A stretch of 64,000 bases of DNA. Origin: Mesorhizobium sp. B2-4-3. GTDB taxonomy: Bacteria; Pseudomonadota; Alphaproteobacteria; Rhizobiales; Rhizobiaceae. A model generated the notes under the pieces. That model made no database searches, was not told the origin of the DNA, and saw only the letters and a list, made by a program, of their open reading frames with translations. The translations under genes were made by a program, and so were the position numbers. The stretch is taken from the NCBI RefSeq assembly GCF_006442815.1, contig NZ_VFVL01000004.1, forward strand, positions 62,001 through 126,000, in the 5' to 3' direction. Below are positions 17,289 through 27,550 of this stretch, piece by piece; within the stretch, counting starts at the first letter, position 1, and each line of letters starts with the position of its first letter.

Positions 17289-18368
17289 ATGCTGGAACTG
17301 AGGAACGTGACGAAGACGGTCGGCGCGCAGGAGCATATCCGCGACGTGTCGCTGACGCTTCAGCACGGCTCGTTGAACGTCCTGCTTGGGCCGACGCTTT
17401 CCGGCAAGACCAGCCTGATGCGGCTGATGGCAGGCCTCGACGCGCCGACTTCCGGCTCGGTCTGGTTCGACGGCAAGGACGTCACCGGACAGAAGGTGCA
17501 GAAGCGCAACGTCGCCATGGTCTACCAGCAGTTCATCAACTACCCGGCGATGACCGTCTACGAGAACATCGCCTCGCCGCTGCGGGTGGCCGGTGTCGAG
17601 CAGGCGAAGATCGACAAGGAGGTGCGCAACGCGGCGGCGCTCTTGAAGCTCACGCCCTATCTCGACCGCACGCCGCTCAGCCTGTCCGGCGGCCAGCAGC
17701 AGCGCACCGCGCTTGCCCGAGCCATCGTCAAGAATGCCAGCCTGGTGCTGCTCGACGAGCCTTTGGCCAATCTCGACTACAAGCTGCGCGAGGAGTTGCG
17801 CGCCGAATTGCCGAAGATCTTCGCCGCGGCCGGCACCATCTTCGTCTATGCGACGACCGAGCCGCACGAGGCGCTTTTGCTCGGCGGCAACACGGCAACG
17901 CTTTCGGAAGGCCGCGTCACGCAATTTGGCCCGACGGTCGAGGTGTTCCGCAAGCCGGTCGATCTGGTGACGGCGCGGACTTTCGCCGATCCGCCGCTCA
18001 ACACCATCGTGCTCTCCAAGAAGGGGTCGGATTTCCTGCTCGAAGGCGGCGTCAAGCTGCCGGTGCCGACCGAACTCGCCGGTATTGCGGATGCCAGCTA
18101 CACGATCGGCTTCCAGCCGCATCATTTGTCGCTGGAGCGGCCGAACGCCAGCGCCGTGCCGGTGCGGGCCAAGGTCACCATCACGGAGATCACCGGCTCG
18201 GAGAGCTTCGTCCATCTCGATTTCGCCGATGCGCGCTGGGTCATGCTGGCGCATGGCATTCTCGATTTCGAGACGGACGACGAGGTCGAAGTGTTCATTG
18301 ACCCGCGCCACATCATGGTATTCGACCATAACGGCCGCGCCGTGACGGCTTCGAAGCTGGCGGCCTGA
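17289..18368 (+). CDS. glpS: Glycerol ABC transporter ATPase GlpS (degenerate H-loop)
   Basis: A 359-residue MalK-like ATPase of the rhizobial glycerol importer. The Walker A loop is GPTLSGKT (residues 34-41), the signature LSGGQ is intact (132-136) and Walker B is LVLLDEPLANLD. The switch-histidine loop is abnormal: canonical VYVTHDQTEA is here VYATTEPHEA, with Thr190 in place of His. A C-terminal TOBE-like regulatory region follows. It pairs with GlpT, which has the opposite defects. ATG 17289 was chosen over the adjacent GTG 17286, with GGAGG upstream. It is in one operon with glpD. Confidence 0.92.
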   Translation: MLELRNVTKTVGAQEHIRDVSLTLQHGSLNVLLGPTLSGKTSLMRLMAGLDAPTSGSVWFDGKDVTGQKVQKRNVAMVYQQFINYPAMTVYENIASPLRVAGVEQAKIDKEVRNAAALLKLTPYLDRTPLSLSGGQQQRTALARAIVKNASLVLLDEPLANLDYKLREELRAELPKIFAAAGTIFVYATTEPHEALLLGGNTATLSEGRVTQFGPTVEVFRKPVDLVTARTFADPPLNTIVLSKKGSDFLLEGGVKLPVPTELAGIADASYTIGFQPHHLSLERPNASAVPVRAKVTITEITGSESFVHLDFADARWVMLAHGILDFETDDEVEVFIDPRHIMVFDHNGRAVTASKLAA

Positions 18369-18378
18369 GGAGAAAACG

Positions 18379-19446
18379 ATGGCGCGCATCGAGGTCAACC
18401 ACATCCGCCACTCCTACCTGTCCAATCCGCAGAAGGATTCCGACTTCGCTCTGAAGGAAGTCCACCACACTTTCGAGGATGGCGGCGCTTATGCGCTGCT
18501 CGGGCCATCGGGCTGCGGCAAGACCACCTTGCTCAACATCATCTCGGGACTGCTGCACCCCTCGCACGGCAAATTGCTGTTCAACGGCCGGGACGTGACC
18601 AGGCTGTCGACGCAGGAGCGCAACATCGCGCAGGTGTTCCAGTTTCCGGTCATTTACGACACCATGACCGTCTACGACAATCTGGCCTTCCCGCTGCGCA
18701 ACCGGCGCGTGCCGGAAGCCGACGTCGACCGCAAGGTGCGCGAGACGCTCGACATGATCGATCTTGCTTCGATGGCGAACAGGAAGGCGCGCCGGCTCAC
18801 CGCAGACCAGAAGCAGAAGATCTCGCTTGGACGCGGCCTGGTGCGCTCCGACGTCAACGCCATCCTGTTCGACGAGCCGCTCACCGTGATCGACCCGCAT
18901 ATGAAGTGGGTGCTGCGCTCGCAGCTGAAGCAGCTGCACCGCCGCTTCGGCTACACCATGGTCTACGTCACGCATGACCAGACCGAAGCGCTGACTTTCG
19001 CCGACCGTGTCGTGGTCATGTATGACGGCGAGATCGTGCAGATCGGCACGCCGGCCGAACTTTTCGAGCGGCCGCGCCACACTTTCGTCGGCTATTTCAT
19101 CGGCTCGCCGGGCATGAACGTGCTGCCGGTTGCGCTGGAAGGCAGTACGGCGAGGCTCGGCGCGCAGCGCATCGAACTGCCCGGCGTGCCCAAGGCCGAA
19201 GCCGGCGCCGTCGAGCTCGGCATCCGTCCCGAATATGTGCGGCTCGGCCGCGAGGGCATGGCGGTGCAGGTCTCCAAGGTCGAGGACGTCGGCCGCCACA
19301 AGGTCGTGCGCGCCAACCTGGAAGGCAAGGAAATTGCGGCGGTGATCGGCGAGGACGACGAGGTGCCTGCCGAACCAAAAGTCCGCTTCGATCCCGCTGG
19401 CATCAACATCTATGCCGATTCCTGGCGCGTCGAGATGGGGGCATAG
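18379..19446 (+). CDS. glpT: Glycerol ABC transporter ATPase GlpT (degenerate signature motif)
   Basis: A 355-residue MalK-like ATPase. The Walker A GPSGCGKT (residues 42-49), Walker B AILFDEPLTVID and H-loop VYVTHDQTEA (His199) are all canonical. The ABC signature, however, reads RLTADQKQKISLGRGL, with LTADQ at residues 140-144 replacing LSGGQ. With GlpS it would form a heterodimer having one canonical and one degenerate ATP site. The TOBE-like C-terminal domain resembles other CUT1 sugar importers. The stop is directly followed by the glpP ATG. This is not the GlpT antiporter of E. coli, although the name is shared. Confidence 0.92.
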   Translation: MARIEVNHIRHSYLSNPQKDSDFALKEVHHTFEDGGAYALLGPSGCGKTTLLNIISGLLHPSHGKLLFNGRDVTRLSTQERNIAQVFQFPVIYDTMTVYDNLAFPLRNRRVPEADVDRKVRETLDMIDLASMANRKARRLTADQKQKISLGRGLVRSDVNAILFDEPLTVIDPHMKWVLRSQLKQLHRRFGYTMVYVTHDQTEALTFADRVVVMYDGEIVQIGTPAELFERPRHTFVGYFIGSPGMNVLPVALEGSTARLGAQRIELPGVPKAEAGAVELGIRPEYVRLGREGMAVQVSKVEDVGRHKVVRANLEGKEIAAVIGEDDEVPAEPKVRFDPAGINIYADSWRVEMGA

Positions 19447-20313
19447 ATGGACAAGACCTGGAACAACAAGGCCTGGTTCCTTGTCCTGCCGGTGCTGGTG
19501 CTGGTGGCGTTCTCTGCCGTCATCCCGCTGATGACCGTCGTCAACTATTCGGTGCAGGACACGTTCGGCAACAACGTCTTCTTCTGGGCCGGCACCGAAT
19601 GGTTCGAGGAGCTGCTGCACTCCGACCGCTTCTGGGAAGCGATGGTGCGCAACCTGATCTTCTCCTTCATCATCCTGGCGATCGAGGTGCCGCTCGGCAT
19701 CTTCATCGCGCTCAACATGCCGAAGAAGGGCTGGGGGGTGCCGGTCTGCCTGGTGCTGATGGCGCTGCCGCTGCTCGTTCCGTGGAACGTCGTCGGCACG
19801 ATCTGGCAGGTCTTCGGGCGCAACGACATCGGCCTGCTCGGCTATTACGTCAATGCGCTCGGCATCGACTACAACTACGTCCAGGATCCGATCGATGCCT
19901 GGGTCACCGTCATCATCATGGATGTCTGGCACTGGACCAGCCTGGTCGTGCTGCTTTGTTATGCTGGCCTGGTCTCGATTCCCGATGCCTTCTACCAGGC
20001 GGCCAAGATCGACGGCGCGTCGCGCTGGGCGGTGTTCCGCTACATCCAGCTGCCCAAGATGCAGCGCGTGTTGCTGATCGCCGTGCTGTTGCGCTTCATG
20101 GACAGTTTCATGATCTATACCGAGCCCTTCGTCGTCACCGGCGGCGGTCCCGGCAATTCGACCACTTTCCTGTCGATCGACCTGGTCAAGACTGCGCTCG
20201 GCCAGTTCGACCTCGGTCCGGCGGCGGCAATGTCGCTGGTCTACTTCCTGATCATCCTGTTGTTGTCGTGGGTGTTCTACACCGTGATGACCAACTACGA
20301 CGCGGAGCGCTGA
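19447..20313 (+). CDS. glpP: Glycerol ABC transporter permease GlpP
   Basis: A 288-residue CUT1-type inner-membrane permease with about six helices, beginning MDKTWNNKAWFLVLPVLVLV. The cytoplasmic coupling (EAA) loop is YQAAKIDGASRWAVFRYIQLPKMQ, which docks onto the ATPases. It ends with the conserved FVVTGGGPGNSTTFLSIDLV segment and the last helix. The gene abuts glpT without a gap and is followed by glpQ after 3 bases, so the permease pair is made together. Confidence 0.92.
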   Translation: MDKTWNNKAWFLVLPVLVLVAFSAVIPLMTVVNYSVQDTFGNNVFFWAGTEWFEELLHSDRFWEAMVRNLIFSFIILAIEVPLGIFIALNMPKKGWGVPVCLVLMALPLLVPWNVVGTIWQVFGRNDIGLLGYYVNALGIDYNYVQDPIDAWVTVIIMDVWHWTSLVVLLCYAGLVSIPDAFYQAAKIDGASRWAVFRYIQLPKMQRVLLIAVLLRFMDSFMIYTEPFVVTGGGPGNSTTFLSIDLVKTALGQFDLGPAAAMSLVYFLIILLLSWVFYTVMTNYDAER

Positions 20314-20316
20314 GAG

Positions 20317-21225
20317 ATGGCGGGCGCCAACGAGACGACACGCGTGAGCGATACGGCGGTCACCGAAGTGGGAAGCACGCTGTCGCAGGACGAGGTGGCG
20401 AAGCTGATGCGCCGCCGCGGCGAGGAATCGCGCTGGTGGTGGATCGTGCCGACGGTCTACATCATCGTTATCCTGCTGCCGATCTACTGGCTCATCAACA
20501 TGAGCTTCAAGACCAATGCGGAGATCGTGTCGTCCCTGACGCTGTTCCCGCATAATCCGACACTGGCGAACTATCGCACCATCTTCACCGACCCGTCCTG
20601 GTATTCGGGCTACATCAATTCGATCACCTATGTGGTGATGAACATGGTGATATCGGTGGCGGTGGCGCTGCCGGCGGCCTACGCCTTCTCGCGCTACCGC
20701 TTCCTTGGCGACAAGCATTTGTTCTTCTGGCTTTTGACCAACCGCATGGCGCCGCCGGCGGTGTTCGCGCTGCCGTTCTTCCAGCTCTATTCGGCGTTCG
20801 GCCTGATCGATACCCATATCGCCGTGGCGCTGGCGCACTGCCTGTTCAACGTGCCGCTCGCGGTGTGGATCCTCGAAGGCTTCATGTCCGGCGTGCCGAA
20901 GGAGATCGACGAGACCGCCTATATCGACGGCTATTCCTTCCCGCGCTTCTTTCTGAAGATTTTCATGCCGCTGATCGCGAGCGGCATCGGCGTCGCCTGC
21001 TTCTTTTGCTTCATGTTCTCGTGGGTGGAGCTCCTGATCGCCCGCACGCTGACCACGACCGACGCCAAGCCGATCGCCGCCACCATGACCCGCACGGTCT
21101 CTGCGGCCGGAATGGATTGGGGCCTGCTCGCCGCCGCCGGCGTGCTGACGCTGATCCCCGGCGCCTTGGTCATCTGGTTCGTGCGAAATTATATCGCCAA
21201 GGGCTTTGCCCTGGGGAGGGTCTAA
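20317..21225 (+). CDS. glpQ: Glycerol ABC transporter permease GlpQ
   Basis: The second CUT1-type permease, 302 residues, MalG-like. A cytoplasmic N-terminal extension of about 45 residues (MAGANETTRVSDTAVTEVGS...) precedes the first helix. The EAA loop is EIDETAYIDGYSFPRFFLKI, with the conserved Gly. The segment FKTNAEIVSSLTLFPHNPTL is typical of the MalG branch. It ends in FVRNYIAKGFALGRV. It forms the translocation pore with GlpP. This is not the GlpQ phosphodiesterase of E. coli. Confidence 0.92.
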   Translation: MAGANETTRVSDTAVTEVGSTLSQDEVAKLMRRRGEESRWWWIVPTVYIIVILLPIYWLINMSFKTNAEIVSSLTLFPHNPTLANYRTIFTDPSWYSGYINSITYVVMNMVISVAVALPAAYAFSRYRFLGDKHLFFWLLTNRMAPPAVFALPFFQLYSAFGLIDTHIAVALAHCLFNVPLAVWILEGFMSGVPKEIDETAYIDGYSFPRFFLKIFMPLIASGIGVACFFCFMFSWVELLIARTLTTTDAKPIAATMTRTVSAAGMDWGLLAAAGVLTLIPGALVIWFVRNYIAKGFALGRV

Positions 21226-21228
21226 GCC

Positions 21229-21516
21229 ATGAACCTCGACTTCTCCTGGATGGCGTGGACGTGGCCTACGGCCGCCTTCTTTATCGTCATCGCGCTGATG
21301 CTCTTCGGCATGGGCGTCTGGGAATATGCCTCGCCCGGCGGTCATCCGCGCGTCGGGGTGCTGCGCTTCGAGACGACACGTGGCGATCGTTTGTTCCTGT
21401 CGCTGCTTGGCAGCGCATTTATCCATCTCGCTTGGCTGGGTCTGGTTGGACCCAACCTGTGGTGGGCTCTCGCTCTCTCCGTGGTCTACGCCGTTGGCGT
21501 GTTCCGATACGTATAG
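21229..21516 (+). CDS. glpU: DUF2160 small membrane protein of the glycerol operon (GlpU)
   Basis: A 95-residue protein with about three hydrophobic helices, starting MNLDFSWMAWTWPTAAFFIV and ending LSVVYAVGVFRYV. It contains ASPGGHPRVGVLRFETTRGD between helices one and two. It belongs to DUF2160, which accompanies rhizobial glycerol ABC operons and has no proven function. Close packing (3 bases after glpQ) suggests it is an accessory subunit of the transporter or stabilises it. The name follows the glpSTPQUV naming used for Rhizobium. Confidence 0.82.
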   Translation: MNLDFSWMAWTWPTAAFFIVIALMLFGMGVWEYASPGGHPRVGVLRFETTRGDRLFLSLLGSAFIHLAWLGLVGPNLWWALALSVVYAVGVFRYV

Positions 21517-21532
21517 AGGGGGAATAGCCGGA

Positions 21533-21554
21533 GCGGCCGCGTGCTGGCGGCCGC
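21533..21554 (+). other. GC-rich hairpin between glpU and glpV
   Basis: GCGGCCGC (21533-21540) and GCGGCCGC (21547-21554) pair around a 6-base loop. No T-run follows, so it is more likely an mRNA hairpin protecting or partitioning the downstream solute-binding-protein message than a terminator. Confidence 0.45.
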
Positions 21555-21591
21555 CCGGATCGCACTTGCAACTTAAGACTGGAGGAGACAC

Positions 21592-23322
<1,731 letters not shown>

Positions 23323-23360
23323 CTGCATGACGCGGGCGCGTTTGCCCATGTAGGAAGTGC

Positions 23361-23387
23361 AGGGGAGGCGGCTTTGCCGTCTCCCCT
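23361..23387 (+). other. Hairpin between glpV and glpK
   Basis: AGGGGAGGCGGC and GCCGTCTCCCCT form a 12-bp stem (one G-U pair) around a TTT loop. The following bases (gttgcatg) lack a T-run, so partial termination or 3'-end protection of glpV mRNA is more likely than full termination. Confidence 0.6.
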
Positions 23388-23413
23388 GTTGCATGAGACG
23401 TGGAGGATGCGGA

Positions 23414-24907
23414 ATGAGCGGTTTTGTGCTGGCCATCGACCAGGGGACGACGTCGACCAGGGCGATCCTGTTCGACGACAAGATGAAAGTCGCCGGCACT
23501 GGCCAGCAGGAATTCACGCAGCATTATCCGGCCTCCGGCTGGGTCGAGCATGATCCGGAAGACATATGGGCCAGCGTTCTCGCCACGGTGAAGGCCGCGC
23601 TCAAGGCCGCCGGCCGCACGGCATCGGATGTGGCCGCGATCGGCATCACCAACCAGCGCGAGACGGTCGTTATCTGGGACAAGGCGACCGGCAAGCCGAT
23701 CCACAATGCGATCGTCTGGCAGGACAGGCGCACGGCGCCGCTCTGCCAGAAGCTGAAGAAGCAGGGATTGGAGAAGACATTCACGAAGAAGACCGGCCTG
23801 CTGCTCGATCCCTATTTCTCCGGCACCAAGATCGCCTGGATGCTGGACAAGGTGAAAGGCGCCAGGAAGCGCGCCGAGAAGGGCGAACTCCTCGCCGGCA
23901 CTATCGACAGTTTCCTGATCTGGCGGCTGACCGGCGGCCAAGTACACGCCACCGACGCGACCAACGCCTCGCGCACTTTGGTCTACAACATCGAGAAGAA
24001 TGTCTGGGACGACGAGCTGCTTTCGATTCTGAATATCCCGGCCGCGATCCTGCCGCGGGTGAAGGATTGCGCCGACGATTTCGGCGTCACCGAGAAGAGC
24101 CTCTTTGGGGCCGAGATGCGGATCCTCGGCGTGGCCGGCGACCAGCATGCGGCGACCATCGGCCAGGCCTGCTTCGAACCCGGCATGATGAAATCCACCT
24201 ACGGCACCGGCTGCTTCGCGCTGCTAAACACGGGCGCCGACCTTGTGCGCTCGAGGAACCGCCTGCTCACGACGATCGCCTATCGGCTGAACGGCAAAAC
24301 CACCTATGCGCTGGAAGGTTCGATCTTCATCGCGGGCGCCGCCGTGCAGTGGCTGCGCGACGGCATCAAGGTTATCGGCAAGGCCGAGCAAAGCGGCGCC
24401 TTGGCGGCGGCCGCGGACCCGGCGCAGCAGGTCTATCTGGTGCCGGCCTTCGTCGGGCTTGGCGCGCCACATTGGGACGCGGACGCGCGCGGCGCCATCT
24501 TCGGCCTGACGCGCAACTCCGGCCCAGCCGAGCTCGCGCGCGCCGCACTTGAATCGGTCGCCTTCCAGACCCGCGACCTGCTCGACGCCATGCGCAAGGA
24601 CTGGAAGGGCGCTTCCGCCAAGACGGTGCTTCGCGTCGACGGCGGCATGGTGGCGTCCGACTGGACCATGCAGCGGCTCGCCGACATTCTCGACGCGCCG
24701 GTCGACCGCCCGACGATCCTGGAGACGACGGCGCTGGGCGCCGCCTGGCTCGCCGGTTCGAAGGCCGGCGTATGGCCGAAAGCAAAGGAATTTGCTGAGA
24801 GCTGGGCGCTTGAACGGCGCTTCATGCCGCAGATGGATGCGGCCGCGCGCGCGGCGAAACTGGCCGGATGGCGCGAAGCGGTGCGCAGGACGCTAAGCGT
24901 GCGATAG
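23414..24907 (+). CDS. glpK: Glycerol kinase
   Basis: A FGGY-family kinase that phosphorylates glycerol to glycerol-3-phosphate, the substrate of GlpD and the likely signal for GlpR. The 497 residues contain the N-terminal phosphate motif [16 protein letters not shown], the FGGY signature regions [30 protein letters not shown] and [20 protein letters not shown], and the adenosine-binding [15 protein letters not shown]. The start is the ATG of [10 protein letters not shown], with GGAGG upstream; the longer frame reads through the intergenic hairpin and is rejected. Confidence 0.95.
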   Translation: MSGFVLAIDQGTTSTRAILFDDKMKVAGTGQQEFTQHYPASGWVEHDPEDIWASVLATVKAALKAAGRTASDVAAIGITNQRETVVIWDKATGKPIHNAIVWQDRRTAPLCQKLKKQGLEKTFTKKTGLLLDPYFSGTKIAWMLDKVKGARKRAEKGELLAGTIDSFLIWRLTGGQVHATDATNASRTLVYNIEKNVWDDELLSILNIPAAILPRVKDCADDFGVTEKSLFGAEMRILGVAGDQHAATIGQACFEPGMMKSTYGTGCFALLNTGADLVRSRNRLLTTIAYRLNGKTTYALEGSIFIAGAAVQWLRDGIKVIGKAEQSGALAAAADPAQQVYLVPAFVGLGAPHWDADARGAIFGLTRNSGPAELARAALESVAFQTRDLLDAMRKDWKGASAKTVLRVDGGMVASDWTMQRLADILDAPVDRPTILETTALGAAWLAGSKAGVWPKAKEFAESWALERRFMPQMDAAARAAKLAGWREAVRRTLSVR

Positions 24908-24933
24908 CGATTTACGGGATTGGGCGAGGGGAA

Positions 24934-25410
24934 ATGCAGCCGGATTGGTATCCTGCTTGGCGCGATGAGGCCTTCCAACAGCTCACGGCCAAGAACGCGC
25001 GCCTGGAGAAGGATTTCCGCCTCGGCAGCTGGTCGCGTTATGACTACGACTTGACGGCCGGAACGCTGGTGTTTTCCGACCAGAGTGGCGTCAAGGTCGT
25101 TTCGGAAATCCAGATTGCGGGCTCCACCAGCGCCAAGGCCGGCAATTGGCTCTGGGCGTGGGCCAATTCGAACTTGCCTGGCGACCTCCTCAGCGACGCG
25201 AAGCTGGTGCGATCCTTCGGTGAGGAAAAGGGCGTGGACGACCTGGCCCGGGCCTATGTGGACGATACGGGCGGCGACCTGGAAGCACTCGGCTGGGAGC
25301 TGACGGCGGCGATGGTTCGGGCTTGCAATGCGCTTGGAGCTTACCGCTCCCCGCGGGGTGAAGGCGGAGCGCTATATCTGGTCCTCAAGACTATAAGATG
25401 GGCGGCCTGA
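24934..25410 (+). CDS. DUF6882-like cytosolic protein, 158 aa
   Basis: The protein starts MQPDWYPAWRDEAFQQLTAK and contains DYDLTAGTLVFSDQSGVKVV, GNWLWAWANSNLP and ALGAYRSPRGEGGALYLVLK. This resembles the DUF6882 family, with Trp-rich WxWAWAN motif and unknown function. GAGGGGAA precedes the ATG. It follows glpK by 26 bases and could be read through from the glycerol operon, but nothing else ties it to glycerol. The family match is from memory of the motif pattern. Confidence 0.65.
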   Translation: MQPDWYPAWRDEAFQQLTAKNARLEKDFRLGSWSRYDYDLTAGTLVFSDQSGVKVVSEIQIAGSTSAKAGNWLWAWANSNLPGDLLSDAKLVRSFGEEKGVDDLARAYVDDTGGDLEALGWELTAAMVRACNALGAYRSPRGEGGALYLVLKTIRWAA

Positions 25411-25447
25411 CACGGTCCTTCGCTGTAAGGCATAGTGGAAAACGAGA

Positions 25448-25475
25448 GAGCCCGTGCCTCTCGAGGCACGGGCTC
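25448..25475 (-). terminator. Rho-independent terminator for the BA14K gene
   Basis: GAGCCCGTGCCTC and GAGGCACGGGCTC form a perfect 13-bp stem with a TC loop. On the minus strand it is followed by tctcgttttcc, a short T-rich tract. It lies between two convergent genes and may serve both. Confidence 0.75.
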
Positions 25476-25507
25476 AGTCAACGACCCTGGGTACTGACTG
25501 GAGGCCG

Positions 25508-25963
25508 TCAGTAGGGCGACATGCACTGCTGACGCGGGCCGTTGTAAGGCTGGAAGGTGTTGTCCGAGGCGCGATACGAGCGGTAACGGTCGTAGCACCA
25601 CTGCACATGCGAGTTGCCGCGATAGACGCGGTTGTTCTCGCTGTTGACGATGGCGCCGGTGATCAGCGCGCCGGTGGCGAAAGCAGCCAGCGGGAACCAG
25701 TAGTCGCCATGACGGCGATAGCCGCGGCGATATTCACGATAGCCGCGATGGCCGTTCCAGTAGGCGCCGCCACCGCGACGCGAGAAATCGCGGTTGAAGC
25801 CGCGGTGCCTTCTCCAATCCCGATACTGCACGGTCTGGACATCTGACGACAGGCCCTGGGGTTGCGGCACATAGGCCGGCTGAGCGTTGACCGGCACCAT
25901 CTCGGCCGCGATGAACGACGCCGAGAGAGCGGTTGCCAGCAGTCCCGATGCGATCTTGTTCAT
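25508..25963 (-). CDS. BA14K-family exported protein
   Basis: A 151-residue exported protein: signal peptide MNKIASGLLATALSASFIAA, then an Arg/Tyr/Gly-rich stretch (RRHRGFNRDFSRRGGGAYWN, REYRRGYRRHGDYW), a hydrophobic segment FPLAAFATGALITGAIVN, and the C-terminal BA14K signature HVQWCYDRYRSYRASDNTFQPYNGPRQQC. BA14K proteins are known from Brucella as immunoreactive, lectin-like envelope proteins. The start was chosen at MNKIASG with AGGAGAA upstream; the upstream extension runs through the tRNA gene and is false. Confidence 0.88.
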   Translation of the reverse strand: MNKIASGLLATALSASFIAAEMVPVNAQPAYVPQPQGLSSDVQTVQYRDWRRHRGFNRDFSRRGGGAYWNGHRGYREYRRGYRRHGDYWFPLAAFATGALITGAIVNSENNRVYRGNSHVQWCYDRYRSYRASDNTFQPYNGPRQQCMSPY

Positions 25964-26239
25964 TAATCTTCTCCTAGAGGTTGATCGACGTCCCTGTTTT
26001 GCGAAACGGGTCCGGGTTGCAAATTGTTCCCGTTTCAATATCAACCCCTTGTTGTGGAGCTTTCTGAAGCAATACGGACACGGGCCATTGGCGCGGGCAA
26101 GCCGCTCGCAAACACCCTCGGCGCCCCTCGAAATCTGTTCAAAAAATCCACCTTGGAAGCCTGTCTTTTTCCGGTTGACCGGCCGCGGCACTCTCCCTAT
26201 GTTCCGCGCAATTTCGAGGGCGGCGTTCCGAGCCCACGG

Positions 26240-26315
26240 GAGCGCGTAGCTCAGCCGGTAGAGCAACTGACTTTTAATCAGTAGGTCATGGGTTCGAATC
26301 CCATCGCGCTCACCA
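26240..26315 (+). tRNA. tRNA-Lys, anticodon UUU
   Basis: The 76-nt cloverleaf includes an encoded CCA. Acceptor stem GAGCGCG pairs with CGCGCTC, D stem GCTC with GAGC, anticodon stem ACTGA with TCAGT around loop CTTTTAA (anticodon TTT), and T stem ATGGG with CCCAT around TTCGAAT. The discriminator base is A. Confidence 0.97.
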
Positions 26316-26448
26316 AAAAACACCGTAAAATCAAATAGATAGTGGAAAGCCCTGCTGACGAAATCGGCTGCTTTTCGCACGGGGTTCCGAGAGGGTTTCG
26401 ACAAGCGAGGGTAGGGGCTACGCCTCGCCTGACGAAACTTGTCCCGAA

Positions 26449-26697
26449 ATGTCAGCCTTGTTCGAGAGGAACGACGGCGCACGCGATTCCGAGTATAGGG
26501 ATCGGGCCGCCGAAATGCAGCGACAGGTCTATGCCGTCATCGTGGCCGCGGTTGTGCCAGGCTGGAAACAGCTCGGCCGCTATGAGATGTTCCTTGGCCG
26601 CGGCCATGAATTCCCTCGCAGCAGCCTGTATGCGCTCATCTGTTGTTCGGTTGGTTATGTTGCGTCTCCGCCGATGTTGAAGTTTGCGGAGAAATGA
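26449..26697 (+). CDS. Hypothetical protein, 82 aa (weak)
   Basis: The frame MSALFERNDGARDSEYRDRA continues EMQRQVYAVIVAAVVPGWKQLGRYEMFLGRGHEFPRSSLY and ends MLKFAEK. GC at third positions is fairly high and the composition is protein-like, but there is no clear Shine-Dalgarno and no family I recognise. It may be the remnant of a larger gene in the patch after the tRNA. The opposite-strand frame over this interval is a poorer candidate. From 26316 to 26448 and from 26698 to 26904 I see nothing else. Confidence 0.3.
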   Translation: MSALFERNDGARDSEYRDRAAEMQRQVYAVIVAAVVPGWKQLGRYEMFLGRGHEFPRSSLYALICCSVGYVASPPMLKFAEK

Positions 26698-26904
26698 TAA
26701 CCCGGACCCGATATGCGTTTCGCCTCTCTGCGCAAATAAAAGCTGCGTGTTCCCTCGTAACAAAATCAATGCGTTGGGCATTTGGCTAATGTGCAAGCCC
26801 ACTTTCCTGAGCGCGGTGTAGGCTAAAAAAGAGTGGACCGATGGATACCTGGATTGACTGTCTCGCCTTGCCCGCGCAATTGTGGCGACGGGTGGAGGGT
26901 TGTG

Positions 26905-27165
26905 ATGGGAATTCTTATAGTAGCAGTTCTTATCGGGCTGTTGCCGGCTGCAATCGCAAGTTCGAAGGGCCGATCGTTTGTATTGTGGTGGATCTATGGG
27001 GCGGCACTGTTCATCGTAGCGCTGCCGCACGCGCTCATAATGCGCTCGGATCAACGAGCAATTGAAGGCCGCGCCATCTCCAGCGGGATGAAGAAATGTC
27101 CGCAGTGTGCCGAGCTCATCAAAAGCGAGGCGAAGATTTGCCGCTACTGCCACAACGCAGTGTAG
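26905..27165 (+). CDS. Membrane-anchored zinc-ribbon protein, 86 aa
   Basis: The protein starts MGILIVAVLIGLLPAAIASS, with two short hydrophobic helices (residues 3-17 and about 25-42, SFVLWWIYGAALFIVALPHA). It ends in a zinc ribbon, MKKCPQCAELIKSEAKICRY, whose CPQC and CRYC knuckles supply four Cys. GGAGG precedes the ATG, which is why the longer in-frame extension was rejected. Small two-helix proteins with a C-terminal zinc ribbon occur in mobile and phage-derived DNA as well as chromosomes. The role is unknown. Confidence 0.7.
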   Translation: MGILIVAVLIGLLPAAIASSKGRSFVLWWIYGAALFIVALPHALIMRSDQRAIEGRAISSGMKKCPQCAELIKSEAKICRYCHNAV

Positions 27166-27179
27166 AGCCCGGGGACAAG

Positions 27180-27494
27180 ATGAAGTGGTCTATAGCGGCG
27201 GCCCTTGCGGTCTGCGTGGCGGTGCTTGGTGTGTGGCTTGGCGGCGTTCGGATCATCGTGATCCAACCGATCGGCGCAATACCTGACGGCGTGACAGCAA
27301 TCATCGCCGGCGTTGAGGGCCCCAACTTCGTGGATAGTCCAGACGCGATCTGCAACAGAACTATGGGCGGGGTGTCTTTGCTATGCCGGGGCATGGTGGC
27401 GGCACGGATCGTCAACCAAGGCTACATTGTCGCGCGACTGCCATACAGCGAGACCCTGTTCAGGCTGACAGGCGGACCTTTCCGGGACGATTAA
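27180..27494 (+). CDS. Single-pass membrane or exported protein, 104 aa
   Basis: It starts MKWSIAAALAVCVAVLGVWL, an uncleaved anchor or signal sequence, followed by a small soluble domain (IIVIQPIGAIPDGVTAIIAG, DSPDAICNRTMGGVSLLCRG) with two Cys that could form a disulfide outside the membrane. It begins 14 bases after the zinc-ribbon gene, with GGGGA as Shine-Dalgarno, so the two are probably one transcription unit. I do not recognise the family. Confidence 0.6.
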   Translation: MKWSIAAALAVCVAVLGVWLGGVRIIVIQPIGAIPDGVTAIIAGVEGPNFVDSPDAICNRTMGGVSLLCRGMVAARIVNQGYIVARLPYSETLFRLTGGPFRDD

Positions 27495-27550
27495 GCCCGG
27501 CAATCCGCTCCCACAAGTCTCTGCTCCCCCGGCAATCGGAACAAAAACTT

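Noticed and set aside
25964..26239. Possible attachment site or integrase next to tRNA-Lys
   Set aside because: No integrase gene and no second copy of the tRNA 3' end were found in the window.
26452..27153. Minus-strand frame of 233 codons after the tRNA
   Set aside because: It lies opposite the zinc-ribbon gene, has no Shine-Dalgarno or recognisable motif, and its composition is not protein-like.
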